Assembly: GCF_007827595.1 (NCBI RefSeq)
Contig: NZ_VISR01000017.1
Location: 124,001 to 188,000 of the forward strand
Length of the DNA stretch: 64,000 nucleotides
Direction: 5' to 3'
Source: Streptomyces sp. BK340
GTDB lineage: Bacteria; Actinomycetota; Actinomycetes; Streptomycetales; Streptomycetaceae
Part shown: positions 1 to 10,209 of the stretch, in pieces
How positions within the stretch are numbered: position 1 is the stretch's first letter
Layout of the letters: each line of letters begins with the position of its first letter
The notes under the pieces: model-generated
Told to the model about the DNA's origin: nothing
Seen by the model: only the letters and a program-made list of their open reading frames with translations
Database searches by the model: none
Made by a program: the position numbers and the translations under genes

Positions 1-1425
1 GGGGGCCGGCGCGGGTGCCGGCGCCATCGGCTGCTGAACCGGTACCGGCATCGGATCCGGCTGAGCCGGTACCGGCTGCTGCACCGGCATCGCTTGGGCT
101 GCCGCCGGCATCGGCATCCCGCCGCCGGTCGGCGCTGCGGCGGCGGGGAGCGGCATGCCGGTGCCGGCGGCCGGGGCGGCGCCGGTGCCGAGGGCCTGCG
201 CGGCAAGCCCCGGCATTCCGGCACCGTTGGTCGCACTCACCAGCCGATCCACGGCCGCCGTACCCGAGCTGTAGCTGGTCCCTGTGCCCAGCTCGGGTAC
301 GGCGGCTCCCCTCCTGGACCCGTAGAGCACCTGCTCCAGGCCGGACACCAGGCGACGCACGTCGACCTGGGGGCGCACCACGAGTCTCAGGAAGCGGCTG
401 GAGGAGCCGATCTTGTTGCCGCACTCACGGACCAGGATCCGGTGCTCGGTGAGCATCCGGTCCCGGACCACAGTGCCCTCGGCTCCCACGGGGAGGCGCA
501 CGAACAGGAAGTTGCCCTGGGAGGGATAGACCGTGAGGCCGGGCAGGGCGGAGAGATGACTGGCCATCTCCAGACGGTCCCGGCGCACCTGCATCAGGCT
601 CTGCGCGTACTCGGCACCGTGCTCCTTCAGCATGAACACCACGTGCTCGGCGAAGGAGTTGAGGTTCCATTTCGGCAGCATCGAGCGGACCCGCCCGGCC
701 AGGGCCGGGTTCGCCACCAGATAGCCGAAGCGGATGCCGTGCAGGCCGAAGTTCTTGCCCAGGCTGCGGAGCACGACCACGTTGGGCCGGAGCATGGCCT
801 CCTGGACGACGCTCGGGTCGGCCTCCGCGTCGGCGAACTCCAGGAACGACTCGTCCACGACCACCAGGTCCAGGTCCGCCATCGCGTCCATGAACTGCAC
901 CACCGACTGCTTGCGCAGATAGCCGCCGTCGGGGTTGTTCGGGTTGCAGATGACCGCCACACGGGTGCCGCGGGCGCGGATGAAGTCGGCGTACTGGGCG
1001 AGGTCGAGCGCGAAGCCGTTCGCCTCCTGCAGCGGGAACATGTCGACCCGCTTGCCGGTCTCCATCGGCTGGTCGGTCCAGCGGCCGAACGTGGGGACGG
1101 GGACGGCCAGCGACTCGCGGACCAGGAGATGGTCGATCCAGGTGATCAGTTCCGTCGAGCCGTTGCCCATCGCCACGCACTGCGGCGGCAGCTGGAGCAG
1201 ACTGCACAGCTCGGCCGTGATGGTGTCGGCGCTGCTCGGGTAGTACGTGATGATCTCGCGCAGCCGGACCGCCATCTCCTCGAACATGGCGGGAGTGGGG
1301 AAGTACGGATTGCACGGGATACAGAAGTCCACCGGGCCCGACCCGTCGCTCTCCCGCGTCAGCGCCGCCATCGAAGGGCTGTGCGCGGCGGTGTTGCGGA
1401 ACAACGAGGTGACGTTGTCAGGCAA
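1..1425 (-). CDS. PLP-dependent class I/II aminotransferase (HisC-like), 3' end outside window
   Basis: Fold-type I aminotransferase related to histidinol-phosphate aminotransferases; the substrate is not evident. The frame is open from a TTG at 1425 to base 1 with no stop, so the C-terminus is missing. The TTG follows a GGAGG ribosome site by five bases; the ATG at 1441 is out of frame. Visible motifs are CNPNNPDGGY (PLP phosphate and ring contacts) and the PLP-lysine motif SLGKNFGLHG near base 755. After the catalytic domain, from about base 270 downwards, comes a Pro/Ala/Met-rich tail with repeated PVQQP units, probably disordered and unusual for this family. It lies about 100 bases after galM on the same strand and may be read through from the sugar operon. 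Confidence 0.85.
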   Translation of the reverse strand, partial: MPDNVTSLFRNTAAHSPSMAALTRESDGSGPVDFCIPCNPYFPTPAMFEEMAVRLREIITYYPSSADTITAELCSLLQLPPQCVAMGNGSTELITWIDHLLVRESLAVPVPTFGRWTDQPMETGKRVDMFPLQEANGFALDLAQYADFIRARGTRVAVICNPNNPDGGYLRKQSVVQFMDAMADLDLVVVDESFLEFADAEADPSVVQEAMLRPNVVVLRSLGKNFGLHGIRFGYLVANPALAGRVRSMLPKWNLNSFAEHVVFMLKEHGAEYAQSLMQVRRDRLEMASHLSALPGLTVYPSQGNFLFVRLPVGAEGTVVRDRMLTEHRILVRECGNKIGSSSRFLRLVVRPQVDVRRLVSGLEQVLYGSRRGAAVPELGTGTSYSSGTAAVDRLVSATNGAGMPGLAAQALGTGAAPAAGTGMPLPAAAAPTGGGMPMPAAAQAMPVQQPVPAQPDPMPVPVQQPMAPAPAPAP

Positions 1426-1437
1426 GGGAACCTCCGT

Positions 1438-1477
1438 CCATGGGTGGCCCGGGCGGGGGAGCCCGGGCCACCCATGG
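1438..1477. terminator. Perfect 17-bp inverted repeat between galM and aminotransferase
   Basis: Arms 1438-1454 and 1461-1477 are exactly complementary, with a six-base loop (GGGGGA). A further five pairs form beyond a two-base bulge (1433-1437 with 1480-1484). On the minus strand it lies after the galM stop, and its extended arm overlaps the GGAGG ribosome site of the aminotransferase. It could terminate galM transcripts or hide the downstream start. There is no T-run after the stem. Confidence 0.6.
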
Positions 1478-1527
1478 ATACGGAGGAGGCAGCAGTGGCG
1501 TTCAACTCGCCTGCTGTGTGAGCCGCT

Positions 1528-2682
1528 TCACGCCGAGAACGTGTGGACCGTCGTCGTCCGGTAGGTCTGGCCCGGCCGCAGCACGGTCGACGGGAAGTTC
1601 GCGTGGTTCGGGGAGTCCGGGAAGTGCTGGGTCTCCAGGCACAGGGCGTCCCCCTGGCGGTAGGTGCGGCCGCCGGTGCCGGTCAGGGTGCCGTCGAGGA
1701 AGTTGCCGGAGTAGAACTGCAGGCCCGGTTGGTCGGTGGCGATCTTCAGGGTGCGGCCGGAGCGCGGGTCGCGCAGCGTGGCGACGTGCACGGGCTCGGC
1801 GGTGATGCCCTTGTCCAGGGCCCAGTTGTGGTCGTAGCCCTTGGCCTGCACCTGCTGCTCGTGGCCGGCGCGGATGTCCCGGCCGATCGGCTTGGCGTGC
1901 CGGAAGTCGAAGGGGGTGCCCGCGACCTCGGCCAGTTCACCGGTGGGGATCAGACCCGAGTCGGTGGGGGTGTAGCGGGAGGCGGCGATGCGGAGTTCGT
2001 GGTCCTCGATCGTGCCGCTGCCCTCGCCGGCCAGGTTCCAGTAGACGTGACTGGTGAGGTTGACGACGGTCGCCCTGTCGGTGGTGGCCTCGTAGGTGAT
2101 GCGCCACTCGCCGTGCCTGGTGAGGGTGTACGTCACCGTCGCCCTGAGCGTGCCGGGGTAGCCCATCTCGCCGTCGACGCTGGTGTAGTGCAGGTGCAGG
2201 CCGACGTCGGTGCCCTTGGTGAACGGCTCCACGTCCCACACATGCTTGTCGAAGCCCTGCTTGCCGCCGTGCAGGCTGTTCACACCGTCGTTGACGGACA
2301 GCTGGTGGGTCGTGCCGTCGAGGGTGAACCGGCCCTGCGCGATGCGGTTGCCGTAGCGGCCGATGAGGGCGCCGAAGTACGGGGTCTTCGCCACGTAGTC
2401 GTCGATGTCGCCGAAGCCCAGCGAGACGTTGGCGTAGTGGCCGTGCCGGTCGGGGATCTCCAGGCTCTGGACGACTCCGCCCCAGTTGAGGACCTTCAGC
2501 CGCGTGCCGCCGTTCTCCAGCGACCAGCGGTAGATCCTCGTGCCGTCGGCGAGCTTCCCGAAGGGCTCCTTCACCGGCTTCCTGCCGCCCGGGGCGGCCT
2601 CGGCACTGCCCGCGCCGAGGGTGGTGGCGGCGAGGCCTGCTGCTGCCGCGCCCGCAATGACCGTGCGTCTGTTCAGTTCCAT
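1528..2682 (-). CDS. galM: Secreted aldose 1-epimerase (galactose mutarotase), Tat-type signal
   Basis: Interconverts alpha and beta anomers of aldoses, here probably outside the membrane. The 384-residue product starts with MELNRRTVIAGAAAAG, a twin-arginine-like signal followed by a hydrophobic stretch and an Ala-rich cleavage region near residue 30. The mutarotase core shows RYGNRIAQG, NLTSHVYWNL (catalytic His), a TPTDSGLIPTGE segment and LCLETQHFPDSPN (catalytic Glu). Start: ATG with AAGGAG seven bases upstream. It follows the ABC permease gene with a 160-base gap holding a dispersed repeat, so it is linked to the sugar uptake genes. An exported epimerase would present the correct anomer to the binding protein; that role is inferred. 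Confidence 0.93.
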   Translation of the reverse strand: MELNRRTVIAGAAAAGLAATTLGAGSAEAAPGGRKPVKEPFGKLADGTRIYRWSLENGGTRLKVLNWGGVVQSLEIPDRHGHYANVSLGFGDIDDYVAKTPYFGALIGRYGNRIAQGRFTLDGTTHQLSVNDGVNSLHGGKQGFDKHVWDVEPFTKGTDVGLHLHYTSVDGEMGYPGTLRATVTYTLTRHGEWRITYEATTDRATVVNLTSHVYWNLAGEGSGTIEDHELRIAASRYTPTDSGLIPTGELAEVAGTPFDFRHAKPIGRDIRAGHEQQVQAKGYDHNWALDKGITAEPVHVATLRDPRSGRTLKIATDQPGLQFYSGNFLDGTLTGTGGRTYRQGDALCLETQHFPDSPNHANFPSTVLRPGQTYRTTTVHTFSA

Positions 2683-2720
2683 CTAGCGGCTCCTTGAGAA
2701 GAGAGTTGAAAGACGCCCGC

Positions 2721-2806
2721 TGAGCCCCGCGCCCCAGAGGGGCGCGGGCCGTACCGAATGTGCGGCTGCCGCCGCGTGGGCGCGACCAGCCCCCGACGGC
2801 CCGCAG
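2721..2806. repeat. Dispersed GC-rich repeat, copy A
   Basis: About 85 bases between galM and the permease gene. It holds a small palindrome (GCCCCGCGCCCC...GGGGCGCGGGC) followed by the conserved core GCGGCTGCCGCCGCGTGGGC and GCGACCAGC. Related copies lie near 6843, 12798, 29181, 35868 and 47494. Confidence 0.75.
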
Positions 2807-2844
2807 CTCTGATCCGGCCTTCCCAGCGGAGCGTTCGCGCTGAC

Positions 2845-4085
2845 TTACGAACCGGACTTGCGCTTGTTCCACACGTCGAAGCCGACCGCCGCCAACAGGG
2901 CGAAGCCCTTGATGACCTGCTGCCAGTCGGTGCCGACGCTGAGGAGGTTCATGCCGTTGTTCAGCACGCCGAGGACGAGACCGCCGATGATCGCGCCGAG
3001 GACGGTGCCGACACCGCCGCTCATGGACGCACCACCGATGAACGACGAGGCGATCGCCTCGAGTTCGTAGTTCAGGCCCGCCTTCGGCGAGGCCGCGTTG
3101 AGGCGGGCGGCGATCGCCAGACCCGCCAGGGCCGCGAGCGCGCCCATGTTCAGGAAGACGTAGAAGGTGACCTTCTTGTCCTTGATGCCGGACAGCTTCG
3201 CCGCGGGCAGGTTGCCGCCGATCGCATAGATGTGACGGCCGAAGACGGCGTTGCGCATGACGTAGGTGTAGGCGACCACCAGGACGCCGAGGATGATCAG
3301 CACGATCGGGGCGCCCTTGTAACTGGCGAGCAGCATCGTCAGGGTGAGGATCGCGGCGACCAGGGCGACCAGCTTGAGCAGGAAGAGGCGGCCGGGCAGC
3401 ACCTCGAGCGCGAACTCCTGCTGGCGGCGCCGGTCCTGGACCTCCTGCCACACCACGGCGACGATCAGGACGAGGCCGAGGAGCAGCGTGAGGTTGTGGT
3501 AGTTGGTGTTCGGGCCGACCTCGGGCAGGAAGCCGTTGCCCATCTTCTGCACACCGTCGGGGAAGGGGCCGAGGGTCTGGCCCTTGAGCAGGATCTCCGT
3601 GAAGCCGCGGAAGATCAGCATCCCGGCGAGGGTGACGATGAACGAGGGTATGCCGAGGTACGCGATGAAGAACCCCTGCGCCGCGCCCGCCGCCGCGCCG
3701 GCCAGCAGACACAGCACCACGGCGATCGGCCAGGGCACACTGTGCTCCACCGTCAGCAGTGCCGCGAACGCGCCCACGAAGGCGGTCAGCGAGCCGACCG
3801 ACAGGTCGATGTGACCCGCGATGATCACCAGCATCATGCCGATGGCCAGGATCAGGACGTAGGCGTTCTGCAGCACCAGGTTGGAGACGTTGTGCGGCAG
3901 CAGCAGGTCGCCGTCGGTCCAGACCGCGAAGAGCAGGACGATCAGGCCGAGCGCGAGCAGCATGCCGTACTGGCGCATGTTCGCGCGCAGCCCGTCCAGC
4001 ATCAGCTGGAGCAGGCCCTCGCCGGTGCCCGATCCGCCCTTGCCCGGCGGCGCGGAGGCCGGGATCTTGTCGGTCACGTCGGTGC

Positions 4086-4089
<4 letters not shown>
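2845..4089 (-). CDS. Sugar ABC transporter permease (MmsB/GguB/XylH type)
   Basis: Inner-membrane permease of a carbohydrate-uptake-2 ABC importer (ribose/xylose/galactose group). The 414 residues carry many hydrophobic segments, and the family signature region GHIDLSVGSLTAFVGA lies near residues 92-107. A long central loop with a charged segment (about residues 205-230) resembles GguB/XylH rather than the shorter RbsC. The ATG start overlaps the stop of the ATPase gene by four bases (ATGA), with GAGGT upstream, which indicates translational coupling. It forms a transporter with the adjacent ATPase and lipoprotein. The substrate is probably a pentose or galactose-like sugar, from family and neighbours. 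Confidence 0.95.
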
Positions 4090-5636
<1,547 letters not shown>

Positions 5637-5677
5637 GGTCGTGCCTTCCAATCAGTGTGGGGTCGGTCGGTCGCGGA

Positions 5678-6787
5678 CTACTTCAGCTGGGCGTCGGTGT
5701 AGTAACCGGTCTTGACCAGCGCGTCCTCGTAGTTGGTCTTGTCGACGCTGACCGGCTCGAGCAGGTAGGCGGGGACGACCTTGGTGCCGTTGTCGTACGA
5801 CTTGGTGTCGTTGACCTGCGGCTTCTTGTTGTGGAGGACGTCGTCGACCATCGTCGAGGCGACGTCGGCGAGCTTGCGGATGTCCTTGTAGACGGTCTGC
5901 GTCTGCTCACCGGCGATGATCGACTTCACCGAGGCCAGCTCGGCGTCCTGGCCGGTGATGACCGGCAGCGGCTTGCTCTTGGTGCCGTAGCCGTCCGACT
6001 TCACGGCGGACAGGATGCCGATGGAGATGCCGTCGTACGGCGACAGGACCGCGTCGACCCGTTCGCTCTTGTAGGAGGAGGTGAGGATGTCGTCCATGCG
6101 CTTCTGCGCGGTGGCGCCGTCCCAGCGCAGGGTGGTGACCTTGGTCAGCTCGGTCTGGCCGGAGCGGACGACCAGCTGCTTCTTGTCCATGTACGGCTTC
6201 AGGACGCTCATCGCGCCGTTGAAGAAGTACCGGGTGTTGTTGTCGTCGTTGGAGCCCGCGAACAGCTCGATGTTGAACGGGCCCTTCTTGCCGCTGTCCA
6301 GGCCGAGCTTGTGCACGATGTAGGTGCCCTGCAGCCTGCCGACCTTCTCGTTGTCGAAGGAGGCGTAGTAGTCGACGTTCTTGGTGCCGAGGATCAGGCG
6401 GTCGTAGGAGATGACCGGGATGTCGGCGTCCGCGGCCTCCTGGAGCACGCTGTTCAGGGACTTGTTGTCGATCGCCGCGATGATCAGGCCCTTGACGCCC
6501 TGGGTGATCAGGTTCTCGATCTGCGAGACCTGGGTCTCCGGGTCGTCCTCGCCGTAGACCAGCTTGGTCTTGTAGCCCTTGGCCTCGAGGTCCTTGACGA
6601 CGTTCTTGCCGTCGGCGATCCAGCGCTCGGAGGACTTGGTCGGCATGGCGATGCCTATCGTGCCGCCCTTGGTGCTGCCCCTCTCCTCCTTGCTGCCGCC
6701 CTCGCCGCTCTGGCCGCAGGCGGACAGGGTGAGGGCGAGGGATGCGGCTGCGGCTGTCGCGGTGAGTACTGCTCTGCGGTTGCGCAT
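5678..6787 (-). CDS. Sugar-binding lipoprotein of the ABC importer (ChvE/XylF-like)
   Basis: Extracytoplasmic sugar receptor, 369 residues. The N-terminus MRNRRAVLTATAAAASLA leads to the lipobox LSAC (Cys about residue 25), so it is a lipid-anchored protein. The mature part is a periplasmic-binding-protein type I fold: IGIAMPTKSSERW at the start, IISYDR-like hinge text (PVISYDRLI), and VDAVLSPYDGISIGI and PVITGQDAEL later, as in xylose/multiple-sugar receptors. It is the first gene of the transporter unit, 41 bases before the ATPase start. A dispersed repeat separates it from the catabolic genes upstream, so it may have its own promoter. Confidence 0.95.
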   Translation of the reverse strand: MRNRRAVLTATAAAASLALTLSACGQSGEGGSKEERGSTKGGTIGIAMPTKSSERWIADGKNVVKDLEAKGYKTKLVYGEDDPETQVSQIENLITQGVKGLIIAAIDNKSLNSVLQEAADADIPVISYDRLILGTKNVDYYASFDNEKVGRLQGTYIVHKLGLDSGKKGPFNIELFAGSNDDNNTRYFFNGAMSVLKPYMDKKQLVVRSGQTELTKVTTLRWDGATAQKRMDDILTSSYKSERVDAVLSPYDGISIGILSAVKSDGYGTKSKPLPVITGQDAELASVKSIIAGEQTQTVYKDIRKLADVASTMVDDVLHNKKPQVNDTKSYDNGTKVVPAYLLEPVSVDKTNYEDALVKTGYYTDAQLK

Positions 6788-6842
6788 GGTGATCGGTCCC
6801 TGTTCTTCTCGTCGTTGAGATGTTCTAGCGAGGTCGGTGAAG

Positions 6843-6920
6843 CGCCCCGAAGGGGCGCGGGGCTGTATCGATCTGCGGCTCCGCCGCGTGGGCGCGACCA
6901 GCTACGGACGGCCCGCAGAT
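6843..6920. repeat. Dispersed GC-rich repeat, copy B
   Basis: Lies between the U32-like gene and the lipoprotein gene. It shows the fullest form of the family: GGGGCGCGGGGCTGTATCGA, then TGCGGCTCCGCCGCGTGGGC, GCGACCAGC and a GCCCGCAG end. The palindromic GCGGCTCCGCCGC core could form a small hairpin. Confidence 0.8.
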
Positions 6921-6928
6921 TCATCGGC

Positions 6929-7906
6929 TCATCCCGCGGAGCGCTCGCTCGGGAAGCGGTTGAGCGCGCCGGGCAGCCGGGAGCCGAGCGGCGCCATGTC
7001 GCCGTCCGCGCCGTGCCGGGCGAGCAGGTCGAGGGCGAGCCGGCCGCGCCGCACCCGCTCCCGGGCGGTGTCCAGGGTCACGTCCCGCAGGTGGGTGCCC
7101 CACGGGTAGATGCCGGGAGCCTTGGACAGGCCGAACTTCAGGTAGAGCGGTGCGCCGCGCCGGATCAGCTCGGCGACCTCGTACATCCGCACGTAGCCGC
7201 CGAGGTCGTCGGGAGCCTCGATGTACATGTCCATGGGGGCGCCGGACACCCGGCGGATCTCGGTGAGATGATCCAGCGTCAGATCGCTGGGCACATTGAT
7301 CGAGTCGGCCCCCAGCCCCTCGTACACCGCATACGAGGCGGGGTTGACCGGTCCGATCAGCGCCGAGACCTTCAGGGTGGTGTCGGCCGGGATGATGCCC
7401 TCGCGGCGGGCCCGGTGCAGGGTCCACAGCACGCCCTCGTCGGCGACGAGGAGGCACTTGACGCCCAGCTCGGTGGCCCGGACGGCGTCCTCGACACAGC
7501 CGGCCACGGCGTCGTGGCCACGGGCGCGCAGTCCGGCCCCGCGGGAGTCGGTGCGCACCGAGCCGCCGATGTCCCAGGTGCCGCGCGGGCCGGTGAACAG
7601 GCAGAGTTCGATGTCACGTTCGCCGGTCGCGTCGACCATCTCGGTGATCTCGGCGTCGGTCAGCATCCACACGCCGCTGCCCTGGCTGATCCGGTGGATC
7701 GGCACGTCGAGGCGGGAGGCCTCCTTCAGTACGACCGCCAGCGCCTCGGGACCCTCGCACGAGGGGATCTCGGTGCGCCAGCGGCCGCCGCCCGGGAAGC
7801 TGTGGGCGGAGGTGTCGGCGGGGTCGAGGGCGGGCGCGCCCAGGCCGAGTGCGGCGAGCACCTGCTCGCCGGGCCTGCGGGCTGCCGGGGCGGAAGCGTC
7901 GGTCAC
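6929..7906 (-). CDS. U32-peptidase-like TIM-barrel protein of the sugar-acid cluster
   Basis: About 325 residues, start GTG 7906 with AAGGA upstream. The central part (KCLLVADEGVLWTLHRARRE, the SALIGPVNPASYAVYEGLG region, LKFGLSKAPGIYPWGTHLRD) resembles proteins annotated as U32 family peptidases, but I do not see the Cys-containing U32 signature. A peptidase role is therefore doubtful, and a TIM-barrel enzyme acting in the same pathway as its neighbours is equally possible. It sits between the Zn-dehydrogenase and the receptor gene in one orientation. A 14-base motif just upstream (7920-7933) is shared with the enolase-superfamily gene, which suggests co-regulation. Substrate unknown. Confidence 0.75.
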   Translation of the reverse strand: MTDASAPAARRPGEQVLAALGLGAPALDPADTSAHSFPGGGRWRTEIPSCEGPEALAVVLKEASRLDVPIHRISQGSGVWMLTDAEITEMVDATGERDIELCLFTGPRGTWDIGGSVRTDSRGAGLRARGHDAVAGCVEDAVRATELGVKCLLVADEGVLWTLHRARREGIIPADTTLKVSALIGPVNPASYAVYEGLGADSINVPSDLTLDHLTEIRRVSGAPMDMYIEAPDDLGGYVRMYEVAELIRRGAPLYLKFGLSKAPGIYPWGTHLRDVTLDTARERVRRGRLALDLLARHGADGDMAPLGSRLPGALNRFPSERSAG

Positions 7907-7919
7907 AAGCTGTCCTTCG

Positions 7920-7933
7920 TGTTCGGTATTTCG
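7920..7933. promoter_or_regulatory. Candidate operator shared with the dehydratase gene
   Basis: TGTTCGGTATTTCG on the plus strand, directly ahead of the U32-like gene. It differs by one base from 10196-10209 (TGTTCGATATTTCG) ahead of the dehydratase gene. Same position and orientation relative to both genes suggest one local regulator. The type of regulator cannot be read from the site. Confidence 0.45.
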
Positions 7934-7972
7934 GACAAGGTTCGCGTCTCTGGGTGGAAAAAGGCCCTTGTT

Positions 7973-8017
7973 GTACGCCGGCCGGGGCGCCGTCAGGTCA
8001 CGCCCCGGCCGGCGTAC
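7973..8017 (-). terminator. Intrinsic terminator after the Zn-dehydrogenase gene
   Basis: Perfect 17-bp stem (7973-7989 with 8001-8017), 11-base loop, beginning three bases past the dehydrogenase stop. On the minus strand the stem is followed by a short spacer and then a T5 tract. It should end or attenuate transcription between the dehydrogenase and the U32-like gene. Confidence 0.8.
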
Positions 8018-8019
8018 GG

Positions 8020-9024
8020 TCAGGGACGGAGCAGCACCTTGCCCACCTTCGGATCGCCGGCTCCCACCAGCTCGATGGCGCGCGGGAACTCGGTCAGCGG
8101 CAGCTCGTGCGTGACCAGTGGCAGCGGGCCCAGCAGCCCGGCGCCGAACACCCGCACGGTGTGCGCCCAGGCGTCCGGCGGTGCCCCGAAGACGGTGTGC
8201 ACCTCCAGCTGCCGTACGACGAGATCGGTCGGGTCGAGCCCCTCGGCGCCCGGCGCCGGGATGCCCGTCAGGACCAGGCGTCCGCCGCGCCTGAGCAGGG
8301 CGGCTGCGGTGCGCGCGGCGGACGCGGACCCGGCGGTCTCGATCACCACGTCGAAGTCGTCGGGCAGGTGCTGGTCCCTGAGCCGGAAGTCGCTCGCCCC
8401 GAACTGCCGGGACAGCGCCTCCCGGTCGCCCCGGGTGCCCACGACGAGCAGCTCCACCGGCGAGACCGCCTTCAGGAACTGCACGGCGAACATCCCGAGC
8501 GTCCCCGTGCCCACCACCGCGACCCGCTCGCCCGGCCGGGCGTTCGCCTTCAGCGCGGCGGCCGCGATGCACGCGGCCGGCTCCAGGAGGGCGGCGGCGG
8601 TCAGGTCGGCGTCGTCCGGCAGCGGGTGCAGCAGCCGGGCGGGCAGGGTGAGGGTGGCGGCCATGGCACCCGGCTGGGTGAACCCGGTCTCCTCGTACCC
8701 GGCGGTGCACAGCGTGGTCTCGCCCGCGTGGCAGCGGTCGCACACCTGGCAGTTGCGGAAGCCCTCGCCGACGACCTTGCGGCCGGTCAGGCTCTCCGGC
8801 ACGCCCGCGCCCACCGCGCGCACGGTCCCCGACCACTCGTGGCCGGGCGTGAGCGGATAACGCACGTACCCCTCGGGCCGGTTGCCCTGGTACACCTCGC
8901 GGTCGCTGCCGCAGATGCCCACCGCGTGCACGGCGACCAGCGCCTCGCCGGGACCGGGGTCCCGGGGCGTGTGCTCCTCGACGCGGTGCGCGCCCGGCGC
9001 CTCGACCAGGACCTGGGAACTCAC
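8020..9024 (-). CDS. Zinc-dependent medium-chain alcohol/polyol dehydrogenase
   Basis: NAD(P)-dependent Zn alcohol dehydrogenase (MDR superfamily), about 334 residues. AVGICGSDRE carries the catalytic-Zn Cys, GHEWSGTV the Zn His/Glu, and CQVCDRCHAGETTLC the four Cys of the structural zinc site. VAVVGTGTLGM is the Rossmann glycine motif. Chosen start is GTG 9024, which overlaps the TGA of the upstream dehydratase gene (GTGA) and has GAAGGG before it; longer starts would run into that gene. Coupling to the dehydratase suggests it oxidises a sugar or sugar-acid intermediate of the same route. Specific substrate unknown. Confidence 0.92.
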   Translation of the reverse strand: MSSQVLVEAPGAHRVEEHTPRDPGPGEALVAVHAVGICGSDREVYQGNRPEGYVRYPLTPGHEWSGTVRAVGAGVPESLTGRKVVGEGFRNCQVCDRCHAGETTLCTAGYEETGFTQPGAMAATLTLPARLLHPLPDDADLTAAALLEPAACIAAAALKANARPGERVAVVGTGTLGMFAVQFLKAVSPVELLVVGTRGDREALSRQFGASDFRLRDQHLPDDFDVVIETAGSASAARTAAALLRRGGRLVLTGIPAPGAEGLDPTDLVVRQLEVHTVFGAPPDAWAHTVRVFGAGLLGPLPLVTHELPLTEFPRAIELVGAGDPKVGKVLLRP

Positions 9025-10178
9025 TTCGAACCCTTCGGCCTGCGCTGCTCCCAGCCCTCGGCCCACAGGTCGAACCGGGCCTGCTGCTGCGGGAACTCGG
9101 CGGCCGCGTCGGTGTCCAGCTCGACGCCGAGACCGGGCTCGTCGGAGAGGTGGAAGTAGCCGTCGACGACCTCCGGCGCCCCCTTGACCACCTTCTTGAT
9201 GTCCGCGTCCGCGAAGTCGTTGAAGTGCTCCAGGACCTTGAAGTTCGGCGAGGTGAAGCCGACCTGGAGCGAGGCGGCGGTCAGCACGGACCCGCCCACG
9301 TTGTGCGGGGCGACCAGCATGTAGTGGGTCTCGGCGGTGGCGGCCAGCTTACGGGTCTCCCAGATGCCGCCGATGTGGCCGACGTCGGGCTGGAGGATGT
9401 CCGCGGCCTGGCTCTCGAACAGCTCGCGGAACTCGATCCGGTCGTGGATGCGTTCACCGGTGGCGACCGGGATGTCCACCTTGGCCGCGACCTTCTCCAG
9501 CGCCTTCAGGTTCTCCGGCGGCACCGGCTCCTCCAGCCAGGCCGGCTTGAACGGCGCCAGCTCGTGGGCGAGCCGGACGGCGGTGGCGGGGGAGAAGCGG
9601 CCGTGCATCTCCAGCATCAGCTCGGCGTCCGGGCCGATGGCGTCGCGCACGGCCTCGATGAGCGAGACGGCGTACAGGGTCTGTTCGTGGTCCAGCTCGT
9701 AGTGCCCGGTGCCGAACGGGTCGATCTTGAGCGCCTTGTACCCGCGCTCCATCACCCCCTGGGCGGCCTTGTGGTACGCCTCGGGCGTTCGCTCGGTCGT
9801 GTACCACCCGTTGGCGTACGCCTTGACCCTGTCGGTGACCTTGCCGCCCAGCAGCTGCCACACCGGCACACCGAGGGCCTTGCCCTTGATGTCCCAGCAC
9901 GCCATCTCCACGACCGCGATGCCGGACATGACGATCTCGCCGGCCCGGCCGTAGTCGCCGTACTTCATGCGGCGGACGAGGTCCTCGACAGCGAACGGGT
10001 CGGATCCGAGAATGTGGTTGGCCTCGGCCTCCCGCAGATAGCCGATCAGCGCGTCGGTGTGACCGAGCATCCGGGTCTCGCCGACTCCCGTGACCCCTTC
10101 GTCGGTGTGCACCTGGACGTAGGTCAGGTTGCGCCACGGCGTCCCGACCACGTGTGTGCTGATTCCGGTGATGCGCAC
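9021..10178 (-). CDS. Enolase-superfamily sugar-acid dehydratase (mandelate racemase group)
   Basis: Mandelate racemase/muconate lactonizing enzyme family, 385 residues, probably dehydrating an aldonic acid. Metal and acid/base motifs are in order: KALKIDPFG (first Lys region), ELMLEMHGR (metal Glu), AWLEEPVPP (second metal Glu), VATGERI (third), ILQPDVGHIGG and VAPHNVGGSV (the His general base/acid typical of galactonate-type dehydratases). First gene of the minus-strand catabolic unit, coupled to the Zn-dehydrogenase. A candidate operator lies 18 bases upstream of its ATG. Galactonate or a related acid is the likely substrate by family only. Confidence 0.93.
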   Translation of the reverse strand: MRITGISTHVVGTPWRNLTYVQVHTDEGVTGVGETRMLGHTDALIGYLREAEANHILGSDPFAVEDLVRRMKYGDYGRAGEIVMSGIAVVEMACWDIKGKALGVPVWQLLGGKVTDRVKAYANGWYTTERTPEAYHKAAQGVMERGYKALKIDPFGTGHYELDHEQTLYAVSLIEAVRDAIGPDAELMLEMHGRFSPATAVRLAHELAPFKPAWLEEPVPPENLKALEKVAAKVDIPVATGERIHDRIEFRELFESQAADILQPDVGHIGGIWETRKLAATAETHYMLVAPHNVGGSVLTAASLQVGFTSPNFKVLEHFNDFADADIKKVVKGAPEVVDGYFHLSDEPGLGVELDTDAAAEFPQQQARFDLWAEGWEQRRPKGSK

Positions 10179-10195
10179 GGCAGTTGCCCTTCAGC

Positions 10196-10209
10196 TGTTC
10201 GATATTTCG
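10196..10209. promoter_or_regulatory. Candidate operator upstream of the dehydratase gene
   Basis: TGTTCGATATTTCG, 13 of 14 bases identical to 7920-7933 upstream of the U32-like gene. A partly inverted copy of the half site follows at once (ATTTCG...TCGAAAT, about 10204-10224), so the site may be a longer palindrome. Confidence 0.45.

Noticed and set aside
1494..1520. Tiny plus-strand ORF GTG...TGA (MAFNSPAV) behind a GGAGGAGG site
   Set aside because: Nine codons, antisense to the end of galM, and the GGAGGAGG belongs to the hairpin region. No gene follows it on that strand.
5657..8860. 1067-codon open frame on the plus strand
   Set aside because: Antisense to the lipoprotein, U32-like and dehydrogenase genes, whose protein families are clear. 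Long shadow frames are normal at this GC content.
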